The position numbers and the translations under genes were made by a program. The notes under the pieces are model-generated. The model saw only the letters and a list, made by a program, of their open reading frames with translations, ran no database searches and was not told the origin of the DNA. Below, piece after piece: positions 19,426 to 27,748 of a stretch of 64,000 nt of DNA (the first letter of the stretch is position 1; each line of letters opens with the position of its first letter). The stretch is from Brachyspira hampsonii 30446 (GTDB lineage: Bacteria > Spirochaetota > Brachyspiria > Brachyspirales > Brachyspiraceae), in NCBI RefSeq assembly GCF_000316195.1, contig NZ_JH994110.1:975253-1039252 (forward strand), in the 5' to 3' direction.

Positions 19426-19890
19426 ATGATATTAAAACCAATAAAAAGTGAGTTCAATCAGGATTTTCATAATTCTATTTGGAAGGCAAAAAATTATATA
19501 AGGGATCATTATGAAGAATTAAAAAAACTTCCTAACGGCAAGCATTTGCTGGACAAAGAAATTTGCGAAGGTGCTTTTATCAATGTTACAGAGTATGATA
19601 ATAAAGATAATCCGCCTTGGGAATCACATTTAAAATATGTTGATGTTCAGATAATATTTGAAGGATCTGAAGATTTTATAATAGCAAATACTTCTTCATT
19701 AAAACCTAAAACTTATGATGAAGCTAGTGATTATCATGATTGGGAAGGAGAGGGAACTGTTCGTTTAACTTTATCTCAGGGAGATATGCTTATACTTCTT
19801 CCTTATGATGCTCATAGAGTAGGACTTCCTCCAAAATCAGGAAAAAATCATGTTAGAAAAGCTATAGTTAAAGTTCCTTATAAAGGTTAA
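19426..19890 (+). CDS. YhcH/YjgK/YiaL family protein
   Basis: 154 aa single-domain cupin-like protein. Members are linked to sugar metabolism (anomerase or sialic-acid related roles proposed). Typical pieces are LPNGKHLLDKE, the metal-region HLKYVDVQIIFEG, the WEGEG loop, LLPYDAHRVGLPP and KAIVKVPY. GGAGG lies 8 bases before the ATG. It stands alone between its own promoter and a terminator at 19918, so the genome context gives no substrate hint. Confidence 0.88.
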   Translation: MILKPIKSEFNQDFHNSIWKAKNYIRDHYEELKKLPNGKHLLDKEICEGAFINVTEYDNKDNPPWESHLKYVDVQIIFEGSEDFIIANTSSLKPKTYDEASDYHDWEGEGTVRLTLSQGDMLILLPYDAHRVGLPPKSGKNHVRKAIVKVPYKG

Positions 19891-19917
19891 TCATTAATAA
19901 TCAATAATTTAAATATT

Positions 19918-19953
19918 AAAGACTGATGCTTATTTTTAGTATCAGTCTTTTTT
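19918..19953 (+). terminator. Rho-independent terminator
   Basis: Ten-base stem AAAGACTGAT (19918-19927) with ATCAGTCTTT (19941-19950), 13-base loop, then further T. It ends the YhcH-family transcript. Confidence 0.85.
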
Positions 19954-19969
19954 GTATCATAATTGGCTA

Positions 19970-19998
19970 TTGACAATATTAAAAATATATTGTATGCT
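19970..19998 (+). promoter_or_regulatory. Candidate promoter of the iron-sulfur flavoprotein gene
   Basis: Perfect TTGACA (19970-19975), 17 bases, then TATGCT (19993-19998, 4 of 6). It predicts a leader of about 140 bases before the ATG at 20145. Confidence 0.6.
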
Positions 19999-20016
19999 AT
20001 ATATTATAAGGTAGGG

Positions 20017-20108
20017 CTTATACTTCTTTCTAAGATATAAGATTTCCGATAAACTTCGATAATTTACTCTTTTTATATTCAAAAACGAAGACTAGCTGCC
20101 TGTCTAGT
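20017..20108 (+). promoter_or_regulatory. Possible structured 5' leader RNA
   Basis: Three inverted repeats follow one another in the leader: CTTATA/TATAAG (20017-20022, 20036-20041), CTTCG/CGAAG (20054-20058, 20086-20090) and ACTAG/CTAGT (20091-20095, 20104-20108). The region is richer in G and C than its surroundings. It matches no riboswitch class I know. Function is unproven. Confidence 0.35.
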
Positions 20109-20144
20109 AATTATAATTTCAATAAAAAAGGAGAATTATATTCT

Positions 20145-21095
20145 ATGAAAGTTATGGGAATAGTTGCCGGAAGACATAACGGAAACAGTGAAATTTTAGT
20201 AAAACAAGCTTTAACAGCAGTAAAAGATGCAGGCGGAGAAGCAGTACTTATTAATTTATTTGATTATAATATAAAGCCTTGTTCAGGCTGCGAATCTTGT
20301 ACAATAGGTATGGAAAAGTCATTCAAAGAAGGAAAAGAATATAAAGGATGCATCTATAAAGAAAAAGATGACATGGACAAGATAGTGGAAGTTATGAATC
20401 AATGTCAGGGAATAATAGTAGGATGTCCTACTTATGATTTACTTCCTTCTTCTTTATATTTATCATTTGCTCAAAGATTTTTGGCTTATGAATTATCATT
20501 TAGAATAAAAATAGGTCAGGTAAAAGAAGATCCTCATACAGTTGCTGGGCTTATAGGAGTGGGAGGCTCTAAACATGATTGGCAGACTATGAGTTTGGAG
20601 GGGCTTGCTGCTACAATGTTTACTCAGTCTATTACCGTGGTAGATATGTATTTAGCTGAGAGTGTTGGAAGACCCGGAAATGTTCTTATACATAAAGATT
20701 ATTTAGATAGGGCATATCATATGGGTAAAAATATTGTTCAGGCAATAAATACTCCTGTTAATGAAAGAAAATGGCTAGGAGATCCGAATTTAGGATTATG
20801 TCCTAGATGCCATTCATCTTTAGTATATCCGGGAGAAGAACATTGGGACGGAGTAAAATTTAATTTTGAATGTGCTGTTTGCGGTGCAGGCGGAGATTTA
20901 GTTAAAGATGAAAATGGAGAATATAAATTTGTAATTGCAGAAAACGGACTTATAAGAGATAGAAATATTAATGAAGCAAGGGCTGTTCATTTACAGGAAA
21001 TAATGGAAACAAGAAATAATTTTATGTCAAAAAAGAGCGAAGTAGAAGAAGAATATAAAAGATTTAGAGAGATGAAATTTGAAACTATAAAATAG
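20145..21095 (+). CDS. Iron-sulfur flavoprotein (NADPH-dependent FMN reductase family) with C-terminal zinc ribbon
   Basis: 316 aa. The N-terminal 200 residues are a flavodoxin-like FMN domain (GIVAGRHNGNSEIL phosphate loop, GCPTYDLLPSSL) with the compact cysteine cluster PCSGCESC plus a later GC, as in iron-sulfur flavoproteins that carry one 4Fe-4S cluster. The C-terminal part adds a four-cysteine ribbon, LCPRCHSSL and CAVCGAGG (about residues 223-255), which is not part of the standard family. An electron-transfer or oxidative-stress role is inferred. AAAAGGAG precedes the ATG. The gene is monocistronic with a hairpin terminator. Confidence 0.85.
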   Translation: MKVMGIVAGRHNGNSEILVKQALTAVKDAGGEAVLINLFDYNIKPCSGCESCTIGMEKSFKEGKEYKGCIYKEKDDMDKIVEVMNQCQGIIVGCPTYDLLPSSLYLSFAQRFLAYELSFRIKIGQVKEDPHTVAGLIGVGGSKHDWQTMSLEGLAATMFTQSITVVDMYLAESVGRPGNVLIHKDYLDRAYHMGKNIVQAINTPVNERKWLGDPNLGLCPRCHSSLVYPGEEHWDGVKFNFECAVCGAGGDLVKDENGEYKFVIAENGLIRDRNINEARAVHLQEIMETRNNFMSKKSEVEEEYKRFREMKFETIK

Positions 21096-21129
21096 CCGTT
21101 AATAAAACTTTTTTCAATAATATAAAAAT

Positions 21130-21163
21130 AGCACTATGATATTTTATTATCATAGTGCTTTTT
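21130..21163. terminator. Bidirectional terminator between the flavoprotein gene and hydA
   Basis: Perfect 12-bp stem (21130-21141 with 21148-21159), 6-base loop, T run on the plus side and an A run on the other, between convergent transcripts. Confidence 0.88.
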
Positions 21164-21181
21164 AATTATAATTTTTAGAGA

Positions 21182-22930
21182 TTATTTTCTATATTTTTCA
21201 TCAGCTTGGTATTCAGTATGCAAGAAGTGATGAGCTCTTTCTCCAAGAGGTTTTCCAAGGAAGTCATCATAAAGTTTTTTAAGATTTTCATTTTCATGAG
21301 AACATCTATGTTTAACAACATTTTTATCTTCATCATACAAACCTTTAGCCCTATCTGTTCTAGTTTCATTTGTAGTACCATAAGGCTGACCGCCTCCGCC
21401 TACACATCCGCCCTGACAAGCCATAACTTCTATAAAGTTGTAAGGAGGATTTTCACCTTTTTCTTTAGCTTCTCTCATTTCCTGCATTACAGGATCAACA
21501 TTATGAAGTCCATTAACAACTGCAAGTTTAACATCTTTATCCATAACTTTTATAGTTGCTCTTTTTACGCCTTCAAGTCCTCTTACATCTTCAAAATCAA
21601 CATTGCTTAAATTACTTCCAGCTATTATATTATAAGCAGTTCTCAAAGCTGCCTCCATAACACCGCCTGTAGCACCGAATATAGTACCAGCTCCGGAATA
21701 TTCACCCAATATGCTGTCAGCTTCTTCAGGCTCAATTCCTGCAATATCTATACCATAGTGTTTAATCATTCTTGCAAATTCTCTTGTTGTAATTACTACA
21801 TCAACATCTTTGTATCCGCTTGAATACATAGTTTCATTTTTTCTTATTTCATTTTTCTTAGCAGTACAAGGCATGATAGATACATTGAAAATAGTAAAAG
21901 GATCTACATTTGCTTTTTCTGAGTAATAAGTTTTTGTCATAGGTGCAAGCATCATATGAGGCGATTTTGCACTTGAAACATTATCAAGCAAGTCTGGATA
22001 ATATTCTTCTGCATATTTAACCCAAGCAGGACAGCAGGAAGTAGTCATAGCAGCTGTACCATTGCTTTCTGTAAATCTTTTAACGAATTCATGAGCTTCT
22101 TCCATTATAGTCATATCAGCTCCAAAATTAGTATCAAATATAGCATCGAATCCCATTAAACGCAAAGCAGCATATATTTTTCCAGTGATATTATCTCCTG
22201 GTTTAAGTCCGAAATATTCTCCTAAAGCAACCCTTACAGAAGGAGCCATTTGAACTGTAACATAAGTATTAGGATCATCAATAGCAGCCTGAACTTCATG
22301 AGTTTGATCTGTTTCATAAATAGCAGCTACAGGGCAGTGAGAAGCACATTGTCCGCAGTCTACACAAGGCGAATCTTTTAATGATACAGCACCAGGAGCA
22401 AAATAAGTATCAAAACCTCTATTAACAAAACCCAAAGCATGAACCTTCTGCATTTCCTGACAAACAACAACACATCTTCCGCATTTAATACATTTCTCTG
22501 GGTTAAGAACTATACTTCCTGCAGATTCATCTCTAGGGTGATTTTGTTTAATATTATCATATTTGGAGTTTCTAACACCAAAGTCAGCAGCAGCAGTTTG
22601 AAGTTCGCATTCTCCGTTTCTTATGCAGTTTAAACAGTCATTAGGGTGAGCTGATAATACTAATTCCAATACTCCTTTTCTAACTGTATTAATTTCTGCA
22701 TCATGAGTAATTATATCCATACCATTTTCTACTAAAGTAGAGCATGCTCTAGTATATTTATTGCCTTGATTTGCTAATTTTACAACACATATACCGCAAG
22801 CCGATGTAGGTGGTATGTCTGGGTGATAGCATAATGAAGGTATTTTTATTCCTAATTTTTTGGCAGCTTTTAATATAGTAAGACCTTCTTCAACTTCTAT
22901 TTGTTTTCCATTTATTTTTATTTTAACCAT
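21182..22930 (-). CDS. hydA: [FeFe] hydrogenase catalytic subunit (NADH-linked)
   Basis: 582 aa. Reduces protons (or oxidises hydrogen) at an H-cluster. Order of domains: a [2Fe-2S] ferredoxin domain (CYHPDIPPTSACGIC), a His-Cys cluster (HPNDCLNCIRNGEC), two 4Fe-4S motifs (CIKCGRCVVVC and CVDCGQCASHC), then the H-domain with TSCCPAW, MPCTAKKNE and MACQGGCVGGGGQP. The last motif has Gln where Pro is usual (MACPGGC). I chose the ATG at 22930 because AAGGAG lies upstream; the longer frame overlaps hydB. It is the last gene of hydCBA. With the NuoF- and NuoE-like partners it fits an NAD(H)-dependent, possibly electron-bifurcating hydrogenase. Confidence 0.95.
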   Translation of the reverse strand: MVKIKINGKQIEVEEGLTILKAAKKLGIKIPSLCYHPDIPPTSACGICVVKLANQGNKYTRACSTLVENGMDIITHDAEINTVRKGVLELVLSAHPNDCLNCIRNGECELQTAAADFGVRNSKYDNIKQNHPRDESAGSIVLNPEKCIKCGRCVVVCQEMQKVHALGFVNRGFDTYFAPGAVSLKDSPCVDCGQCASHCPVAAIYETDQTHEVQAAIDDPNTYVTVQMAPSVRVALGEYFGLKPGDNITGKIYAALRLMGFDAIFDTNFGADMTIMEEAHEFVKRFTESNGTAAMTTSCCPAWVKYAEEYYPDLLDNVSSAKSPHMMLAPMTKTYYSEKANVDPFTIFNVSIMPCTAKKNEIRKNETMYSSGYKDVDVVITTREFARMIKHYGIDIAGIEPEEADSILGEYSGAGTIFGATGGVMEAALRTAYNIIAGSNLSNVDFEDVRGLEGVKRATIKVMDKDVKLAVVNGLHNVDPVMQEMREAKEKGENPPYNFIEVMACQGGCVGGGGQPYGTTNETRTDRAKGLYDEDKNVVKHRCSHENENLKKLYDDFLGKPLGERAHHFLHTEYQADEKYRK

Positions 22931-22952
22931 AAATTTACGCTCCTTATTTAAT

Positions 22953-24641
22953 TTAATTCTTCTTAGGTACAGGCGGACTAAATATACCTGCTTTGTATTC
23001 ATCTTCAAAATGCTTTAAAGTTGACATTACAGGATTAGGGGCAGTAGAACCCAAAGCACATAGCGATGCTTTTCTCATAGTAAGAGCTATATCTTTTAAT
23101 TTTTGTATATCTTCTTCTTTAGCTCTTTTTTTCGTAAATTTTTCTAATATTTTAAGCATTTGCATACCGCCTACTCTGCAAGGTACACATTTACCGCAGC
23201 TTTCATCTACGCAGAATCCAAGATAGAATTTAGAGAAATCAACCATACTAGTATCTTCATCTATTACTATCATACCTCCGGAACCCATCATAGAACCTAA
23301 TTCCACTAAATTATCAAAATCTATATGAGTGCCGAATAATGATTCAGGTATTATACCTCCGGAAGGTCCTCCTGTCTGAACACCTTTAACAAACTTGTCA
23401 TTAGGTATTCCTCCTCCTATATCGAATACTATTTCTCTTATTGTTGTTCCCATAGGTACTTCTACAAGTCCGGACACATTGACATTTCCTGTTAAAGCGA
23501 ATACTTTAGTTCCTTTTGAATTTTCTGTACCAATAGAAGAGAACCAATTACCGCCATTATTAATAATAGCAGTAACATTTGCAAAAGTTTCAACATTATT
23601 AATAACTGTAGGTTTTTCAAAAAGTCCTTTTACGGCAGGGAAAGGAGGTCTTGGTCTTGGTGTTCCTCTATTTCCTTCTATAGAAGCTATAAGTGCAGTT
23701 TCTTCACCGCATACAAAAGCACCAGCTCCAAGTCTTATATCCAAATCAAATGAGAAATCACTTCCTAAAATTTTCTCACCTAATAAACCATAATCATAAG
23801 CCTGTTTCAAAGCTATTTGCACCCTATCAACAGCAAGTCCGTATTCAGCTCTTATATATAAGTAGCCTTTATTTGCTCCTATAGTATAGGCTGCTATAGT
23901 CATAGCTTCTATTACAGAATGAGGATCCCCTTCAAGTATACTTCTATCCATATAAGCACCAGGGTCTCCTTCATCAGCATTGCATACTATATATTTTTGA
24001 TCCGATTCAACTTCTTTTGTAAAGCTCCATTTTTTCCAAGTAGGAAATCCTGCTCCGCCGCGTCCTCTAAGCCCAGATATTTCCATCTCTTTAAGAACTT
24101 CATCAGGAGTCATTTCAAATAATACTTTAGATAAGGCTTTATAACCGTCATTTCCTATATATTCATCTATATTTTCAGGATCTATTATACCGCAGTTTTT
24201 TAATACTATTCTTCTTTGTTTTTGATAAAAGTTAATCTCTTTTGAGAAATCCCTATGTTCTCTTTGTTCTTTATATAGTATTTTCAATAATAATTCGCCT
24301 TTCATTATATGTTTTTCTATGATATCTTGAGCATGTTCAGGTCCTACATGCGTATAAAAAACTCTGCCCGGCATAATTTTTACAACAGGACCCTGACTGC
24401 AGAAACCAAAACAGCCTGTTTTTACAACTAATACTTCATCAGCAATACCATTTTTTTCCGCATACTCTCTTAATAACCTTACAATTTCATCACTTTTACC
24501 TGATTCGCAGGCTGTACCTCCGCATACAAGTATATGATGTTTATGAGATGTAGATGATTCTCCTCCTTTTCTTAAACCTATTTCTTTTTCTTTGTTAAGT
24601 CTATGTTCTTCTAATTTTTTTCTATCTAATTTTCCTGCCAT
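22953..24641 (-). CDS. hydB: Hydrogenase NADH-binding subunit (NuoF/HydB-like)
   Basis: 562 aa. A thioredoxin-like [2Fe-2S] domain (LVCGGTACESG and CFGFC, residues 35-80) precedes a NuoF core: GLRGRGGAGFPTWKKW (FMN/NADH site), CNADEGDPGAYMDR, GAGAYVCGEE-type GAGAFVCGEETAL, an SLBB segment and the 4Fe-4S motif ESCGKCVPCR. It ends at about residue 562 soon after CALGSTAPNPV and lacks the extra C-terminal 2x[4Fe-4S] ferredoxin domain of the longer HydB subunits. GGAG precedes the ATG. Between hydC (16 bases) and hydA (22 bases). Confidence 0.93.
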   Translation of the reverse strand: MAGKLDRKKLEEHRLNKEKEIGLRKGGESSTSHKHHILVCGGTACESGKSDEIVRLLREYAEKNGIADEVLVVKTGCFGFCSQGPVVKIMPGRVFYTHVGPEHAQDIIEKHIMKGELLLKILYKEQREHRDFSKEINFYQKQRRIVLKNCGIIDPENIDEYIGNDGYKALSKVLFEMTPDEVLKEMEISGLRGRGGAGFPTWKKWSFTKEVESDQKYIVCNADEGDPGAYMDRSILEGDPHSVIEAMTIAAYTIGANKGYLYIRAEYGLAVDRVQIALKQAYDYGLLGEKILGSDFSFDLDIRLGAGAFVCGEETALIASIEGNRGTPRPRPPFPAVKGLFEKPTVINNVETFANVTAIINNGGNWFSSIGTENSKGTKVFALTGNVNVSGLVEVPMGTTIREIVFDIGGGIPNDKFVKGVQTGGPSGGIIPESLFGTHIDFDNLVELGSMMGSGGMIVIDEDTSMVDFSKFYLGFCVDESCGKCVPCRVGGMQMLKILEKFTKKRAKEEDIQKLKDIALTMRKASLCALGSTAPNPVMSTLKHFEDEYKAGIFSPPVPKKN

Positions 24642-24657
24642 TTTTATACTCCATATT

Positions 24658-25158
24658 TTACTCTTTTTTATCCTGATTATTGCTGATAAAATTTGCTATA
24701 TCATCAACAGTTACCCTTCCGGAAACTTCTTCATTGAATGTTATTACAGGTGCTAAACCGCAGCAGCCTATACACCTTACTTCTTCCAATTTATACTTTC
24801 TATCAGCTGAATATTTTTGATCTCCTTTTAGATTTAATTTTCTTTTAATCTCTTCTACTAATTGTCCGCCGCCTTTTAAATAACATGCTGTACCCATACA
24901 AACACCTATACTATTTTCAGCAGGCGGTTCTAGTGAGAAATAGTTATAAAATGTGAGAATTTCATAGATTCTAGCAAGCGGTATATTTACTTCTTCTGAT
25001 ACATATTTTGCAACATTTCTAGGAACATAACCATAATGCTTTTGAATACCATGGCAAATCATGATAAGATTTCCTTCAGAATTTTTCCACTTTTCAACTA
25101 ATGATTTTATTTCATCAGCAATATCTTCTTTAGTCAATAGAGAAACATCTTCACTCAT
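24658..25158 (-). CDS. hydC: Hydrogenase [2Fe-2S] subunit (NuoE/HydC-like)
   Basis: 166 aa thioredoxin-fold protein with one [2Fe-2S] cluster held by CMGTACYLKG and CIGCCGLAP, and the family stretch GYVPRNVAKYVSEE. It passes electrons between NADH and the hydrogenase complex. GGAGG lies 6 bases before the ATG at 25158; the ORF extends further but without a ribosome site. First gene of hydCBA. Confidence 0.93.
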   Translation of the reverse strand: MSEDVSLLTKEDIADEIKSLVEKWKNSEGNLIMICHGIQKHYGYVPRNVAKYVSEEVNIPLARIYEILTFYNYFSLEPPAENSIGVCMGTACYLKGGGQLVEEIKRKLNLKGDQKYSADRKYKLEEVRCIGCCGLAPVITFNEEVSGRVTVDDIANFISNNQDKKE

Positions 25159-25198
25159 TATATACCTCCATTTATACAATAAAAATTCAAATCATATT

Positions 25199-25226
25199 CT
25201 TATAGTATAGGAAAAAATATATTCAA
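25199..25226 (-). promoter_or_regulatory. Candidate promoter of hydCBA
   Basis: On the minus strand TTGAAT (25226-25221) and TATAAG (25204-25199) with 16-base spacing, about 40 bases before the hydC ATG. Confidence 0.5.
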
Positions 25227-25397
25227 ATTCAATATTATTATGATATATATGTGATTTTTTTGTATATATTTATATAAACTAAATGGTATAATACTACTAG
25301 ATGGTATTTTATATTATAGTAATATGGTTATAATATTTTAATTTTCTTTGTTTTTGTTTGTTTTTGTCAAATTATATAGATATTTTCACTTTAATAG

Positions 25398-26282
25398 TTA
25401 ATTCTGTCTCTTTCCTGAAGCATATTCAAGCATATTAATATCCAAAATTTCTCTATGCGGTTTTAGAAGAGATTTTTCATACTGACATTTCCATTGTATA
25501 TTTTCAAATATGCTTTGTATGGTATCACCGCTTTTTATAATATCGCCTTTATCAAATATATAAGCGGCTATATTTAAAGCATGTGATATTATATCATTAG
25601 GATTTAGATCATGAAAATGATACTGTATATCCGGTAGTCCTATTGCATACATTCCTAAAGTATCAACTATAATATCATTGGAATCCTGAACATTAAAAAG
25701 TCTTATATTAACACCTGAAAGCATAAATCTAAAATCTTTAGGATAATTATTATTGAGTATTTGTTCTGGAAGAAGGAGTTTGCCACTTTGCTCATTATAT
25801 ACGGCTATGCAATTATTGAAAAGCTGTAATGCAGTATAAAGCCAATTATTGAGAAGTGTTGTTCTATCTTTATAATCAAGTCCTGCCGCCAAAAAGTCGC
25901 TTAGCATTATTTCATAATTACAGTTTTTTATTAGTTCTTTAGGCTCTTTTATATCCCACATCTGGCTATAATAATAATCGCTTATAGTGGTATAATCAAA
26001 TTCAAAAGCATTAGGCATCAATATTTGTGCTGGAACTTCTTTATCATCTTTGTATTTTACTTTTAAATCATTTATTGCTATGCTGTAAATACCATCTTCT
26101 GAGGATATGACTTCTATATCATCATAGAATTTTTTTATTTTCTGTTTGACTAATTCTATATTAGGCAGCTTGGGTTTTTCTTCAAATAACAGTTTATAAA
26201 AATATACATGTGAGAAATTAGCCTCATCATGATTTATACTTTTATGATTAGTATTTGGATTAACTTCTTTTTTATCTTTCAT
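25398..26282 (-). CDS. DUF4261 domain protein
   Basis: 294 aa cytoplasmic protein of unknown function. The C-terminal third carries the conserved DUF4261 pattern: VDTLGMYAIGLPDIQYHFH, then AAYIFDKGDIIKSGDTI and WKCQYEKSLLKPHREILDI with a final YASGKR. The N-terminal part (about 30-200) has no recognised motif. AGGAG precedes the ATG at 26282 and excludes the longer upstream frame. It stands alone, about 220 bases upstream of hydC on the same strand and facing away from a MITE-like element. Confidence 0.75.
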   Translation of the reverse strand: MKDKKEVNPNTNHKSINHDEANFSHVYFYKLLFEEKPKLPNIELVKQKIKKFYDDIEVISSEDGIYSIAINDLKVKYKDDKEVPAQILMPNAFEFDYTTISDYYYSQMWDIKEPKELIKNCNYEIMLSDFLAAGLDYKDRTTLLNNWLYTALQLFNNCIAVYNEQSGKLLLPEQILNNNYPKDFRFMLSGVNIRLFNVQDSNDIIVDTLGMYAIGLPDIQYHFHDLNPNDIISHALNIAAYIFDKGDIIKSGDTIQSIFENIQWKCQYEKSLLKPHREILDINMLEYASGKRQN

Positions 26283-26418
26283 ATTTAAAAAACTCCTATA
26301 TCCATAAATATTACTATATTTTTTAATAAAAGCAATGTAGGAATAAAGAATTGTATCAATCATTAAAAATGTGTATTATAAATAATGAAGATAATTTTCT
26401 TTAATATGCCTACTATAA

Positions 26419-26657
26419 TAGACTTGTTTCAAAACTCAAATTTTTAATATTTATATTTTTTTAATTTAATATTTTTTTGATTATAGTTGGGGCTTTGCCC
26501 CAAACCCCACTTCTTTTGTTGGCACAAAGAAGCAAAAAGACTGCATATTTATATACTAAAATAATAATTTATAAAACATGTAAAACATTATTTTATAAAT
26601 TATAAAATTACGAAATTTTTATATATAATCTTGTCAAGTAGTTTTGAAACAAGTCTA
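26419..26657. mobile_element. MITE-like element, copy A
   Basis: Element body 26421-26655 between TA dinucleotides (26419-26420 and 26656-26657). Terminal inverted repeat AGACTTGTTTCAAAACT is perfect over 17 bases at both ends. The interior has A+T-rich arms and a short G+C-rich core (GTTGGGGCTTTGCCCCAA). No coding frame. Three more copies are in the window; copy D is the closest relative, in inverse orientation. Confidence 0.85.
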
Positions 26658-26830
26658 ATATTTAACCTATAACATATAAACAATATTACTGCACTTGTTT
26701 ATGAGTCCATAATACTTTTAAAGATTTAAAATTTTTAGGTTTATTTTTTATTATAAAATGCTTTTACATAAGATGTATATTCTTAAATTTTCTATGCTAA
26801 AAAGTATACATAATAAATTAAATTTTACTA

Positions 26831-26859
26831 TTGACAAAAAATTAATTTATAAATAATAT
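26831..26859 (+). promoter_or_regulatory. sigma-70 promoter of the small lipoprotein gene
   Basis: Perfect TTGACA (26831-26836), 17 bases, then TAATAT (26854-26859), about 30 bases before the ATG at 26888. Confidence 0.72.
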
Positions 26860-26887
26860 GAAGTTATAAATACAAATGGAGATAAAT

Positions 26888-27340
26888 ATGTTAAAAAAAT
26901 TATTAATCACATCCTTATTATTTACAGCTTTATTTACTTTAAGCTGTGAAAAATTAAAAGAAGCAGCAGGCACAGTTACAGGATCAGTTACTGGAATAGA
27001 AAGCACTTATGCAGGAACTTGGAATCTAGATCTAAATAATAGTGCTTCACAATTAGCTAGCTCTACTATTACAATAAATAATGATGGCTCTATGGTTTTT
27101 AATTATGTAGTGGGAAAGAAAAACATTACTTTCGCATCATCTGAGATATTAAAAATTGGAAATATGTATGTGGCTACACATAAAGAGACAGTTACTTCCA
27201 CATCTTCTTCTCAAGAAGTAAAATATTCACTTAATATGACTTTCAATACTACTGTAACACCTAATACAGTAGAAGTAACTTATAATGAAGGAAATGAAAC
27301 TGATGGAACTTATTATAAAGGTACTTTTATTAAACAATAA
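26888..27340 (+). CDS. Small lipoprotein of unknown function
   Basis: 150 aa. A lipoprotein signal peptide ends with the lipobox LFTLSC, placing the acylated Cys near residue 20. The mature part is Ser/Thr/Asn-rich and looks like an eight-strand beta fold (alternating segments such as YAGTWNLDL, SSTITINNDGSMVF, KYSLNMTF, TVEVTYNEG), reminiscent of lipocalin-like lipoproteins. No specific family is recognised. GGAG precedes the ATG at 26888. It has its own promoter and terminator and is flanked on both sides by MITE-like elements. Confidence 0.8.
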   Translation: MLKKLLITSLLFTALFTLSCEKLKEAAGTVTGSVTGIESTYAGTWNLDLNNSASQLASSTITINNDGSMVFNYVVGKKNITFASSEILKIGNMYVATHKETVTSTSSSQEVKYSLNMTFNTTVTPNTVEVTYNEGNETDGTYYKGTFIKQ

Positions 27341-27367
27341 TTATAAAATCTTAATATAAAAATTATT

Positions 27368-27396
27368 AAGGGGCTTTATAAAAAAGCTCCTTTTTT
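27368..27396 (+). terminator. Rho-independent terminator
   Basis: Stem AAGGGGCTT (27368-27376) with AAGCTCCTT (27384-27392, one G-U pair), then a T run. Ends the lipoprotein transcript. Confidence 0.85.
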
Positions 27397-27439
27397 GTTT
27401 TTAAATTAATTTTATTTAATTGATAAAATAATATAATAA

Positions 27440-27662
27440 TAGACTTGTTTCAAAACTCAATTTATAAATTTTTAATTTAATATTTTTAAATTATAGTTGG
27501 GGCTATTCCGTGTGCCGCTTTCTGAGTGCCGACTAAGTACCATCACTTGCATATCTATATACTAAAACAATAATTTATACAATATATAAAACATTATTTT
27601 ATAGTTGATAAATTACAAAATTTTTACATACAATCTTGTCAAATACTTTTAAAACAATTCTA
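27440..27662. mobile_element. MITE-like element, copy B
   Basis: Same orientation as copy A. The left end AGACTTGTTTCAAAACT is perfect; the right end ACTTTTAAAACAATTCT matches at 14 of 17 positions. TA flanks both ends. The A+T-rich right half follows copy A closely (CATATCTATATACTAAAACA), but the central core is different, reading GGGGCTATTCCGTGTGCCGC. An older copy by its divergence. Confidence 0.8.
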
Positions 27663-27682
27663 ACTTATAAAAAATAAAATCC

Positions 27683-27711
27683 TTTACAATTTGAGATCTA
27701 TTTAGTATAAT
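27683..27711 (+). promoter_or_regulatory. sigma-70 promoter of pheA-aroK
   Basis: TTTACA (27683-27688), 17 bases, then a perfect TATAAT (27706-27711), about 37 bases before the pheA ATG. Confidence 0.78.
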
Positions 27712-27748
27712 CTTAAATATCTAAATTTATAAAAGGGATAATATAATT

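Noticed and set aside
21206-21610. 134-codon plus-strand frame
   Set aside because: Antisense to hydA, whose domains are all intact; no start signal.
23395-23793. 132-codon plus-strand frame
   Set aside because: Antisense to hydB. Composition is the complement of a conserved gene.
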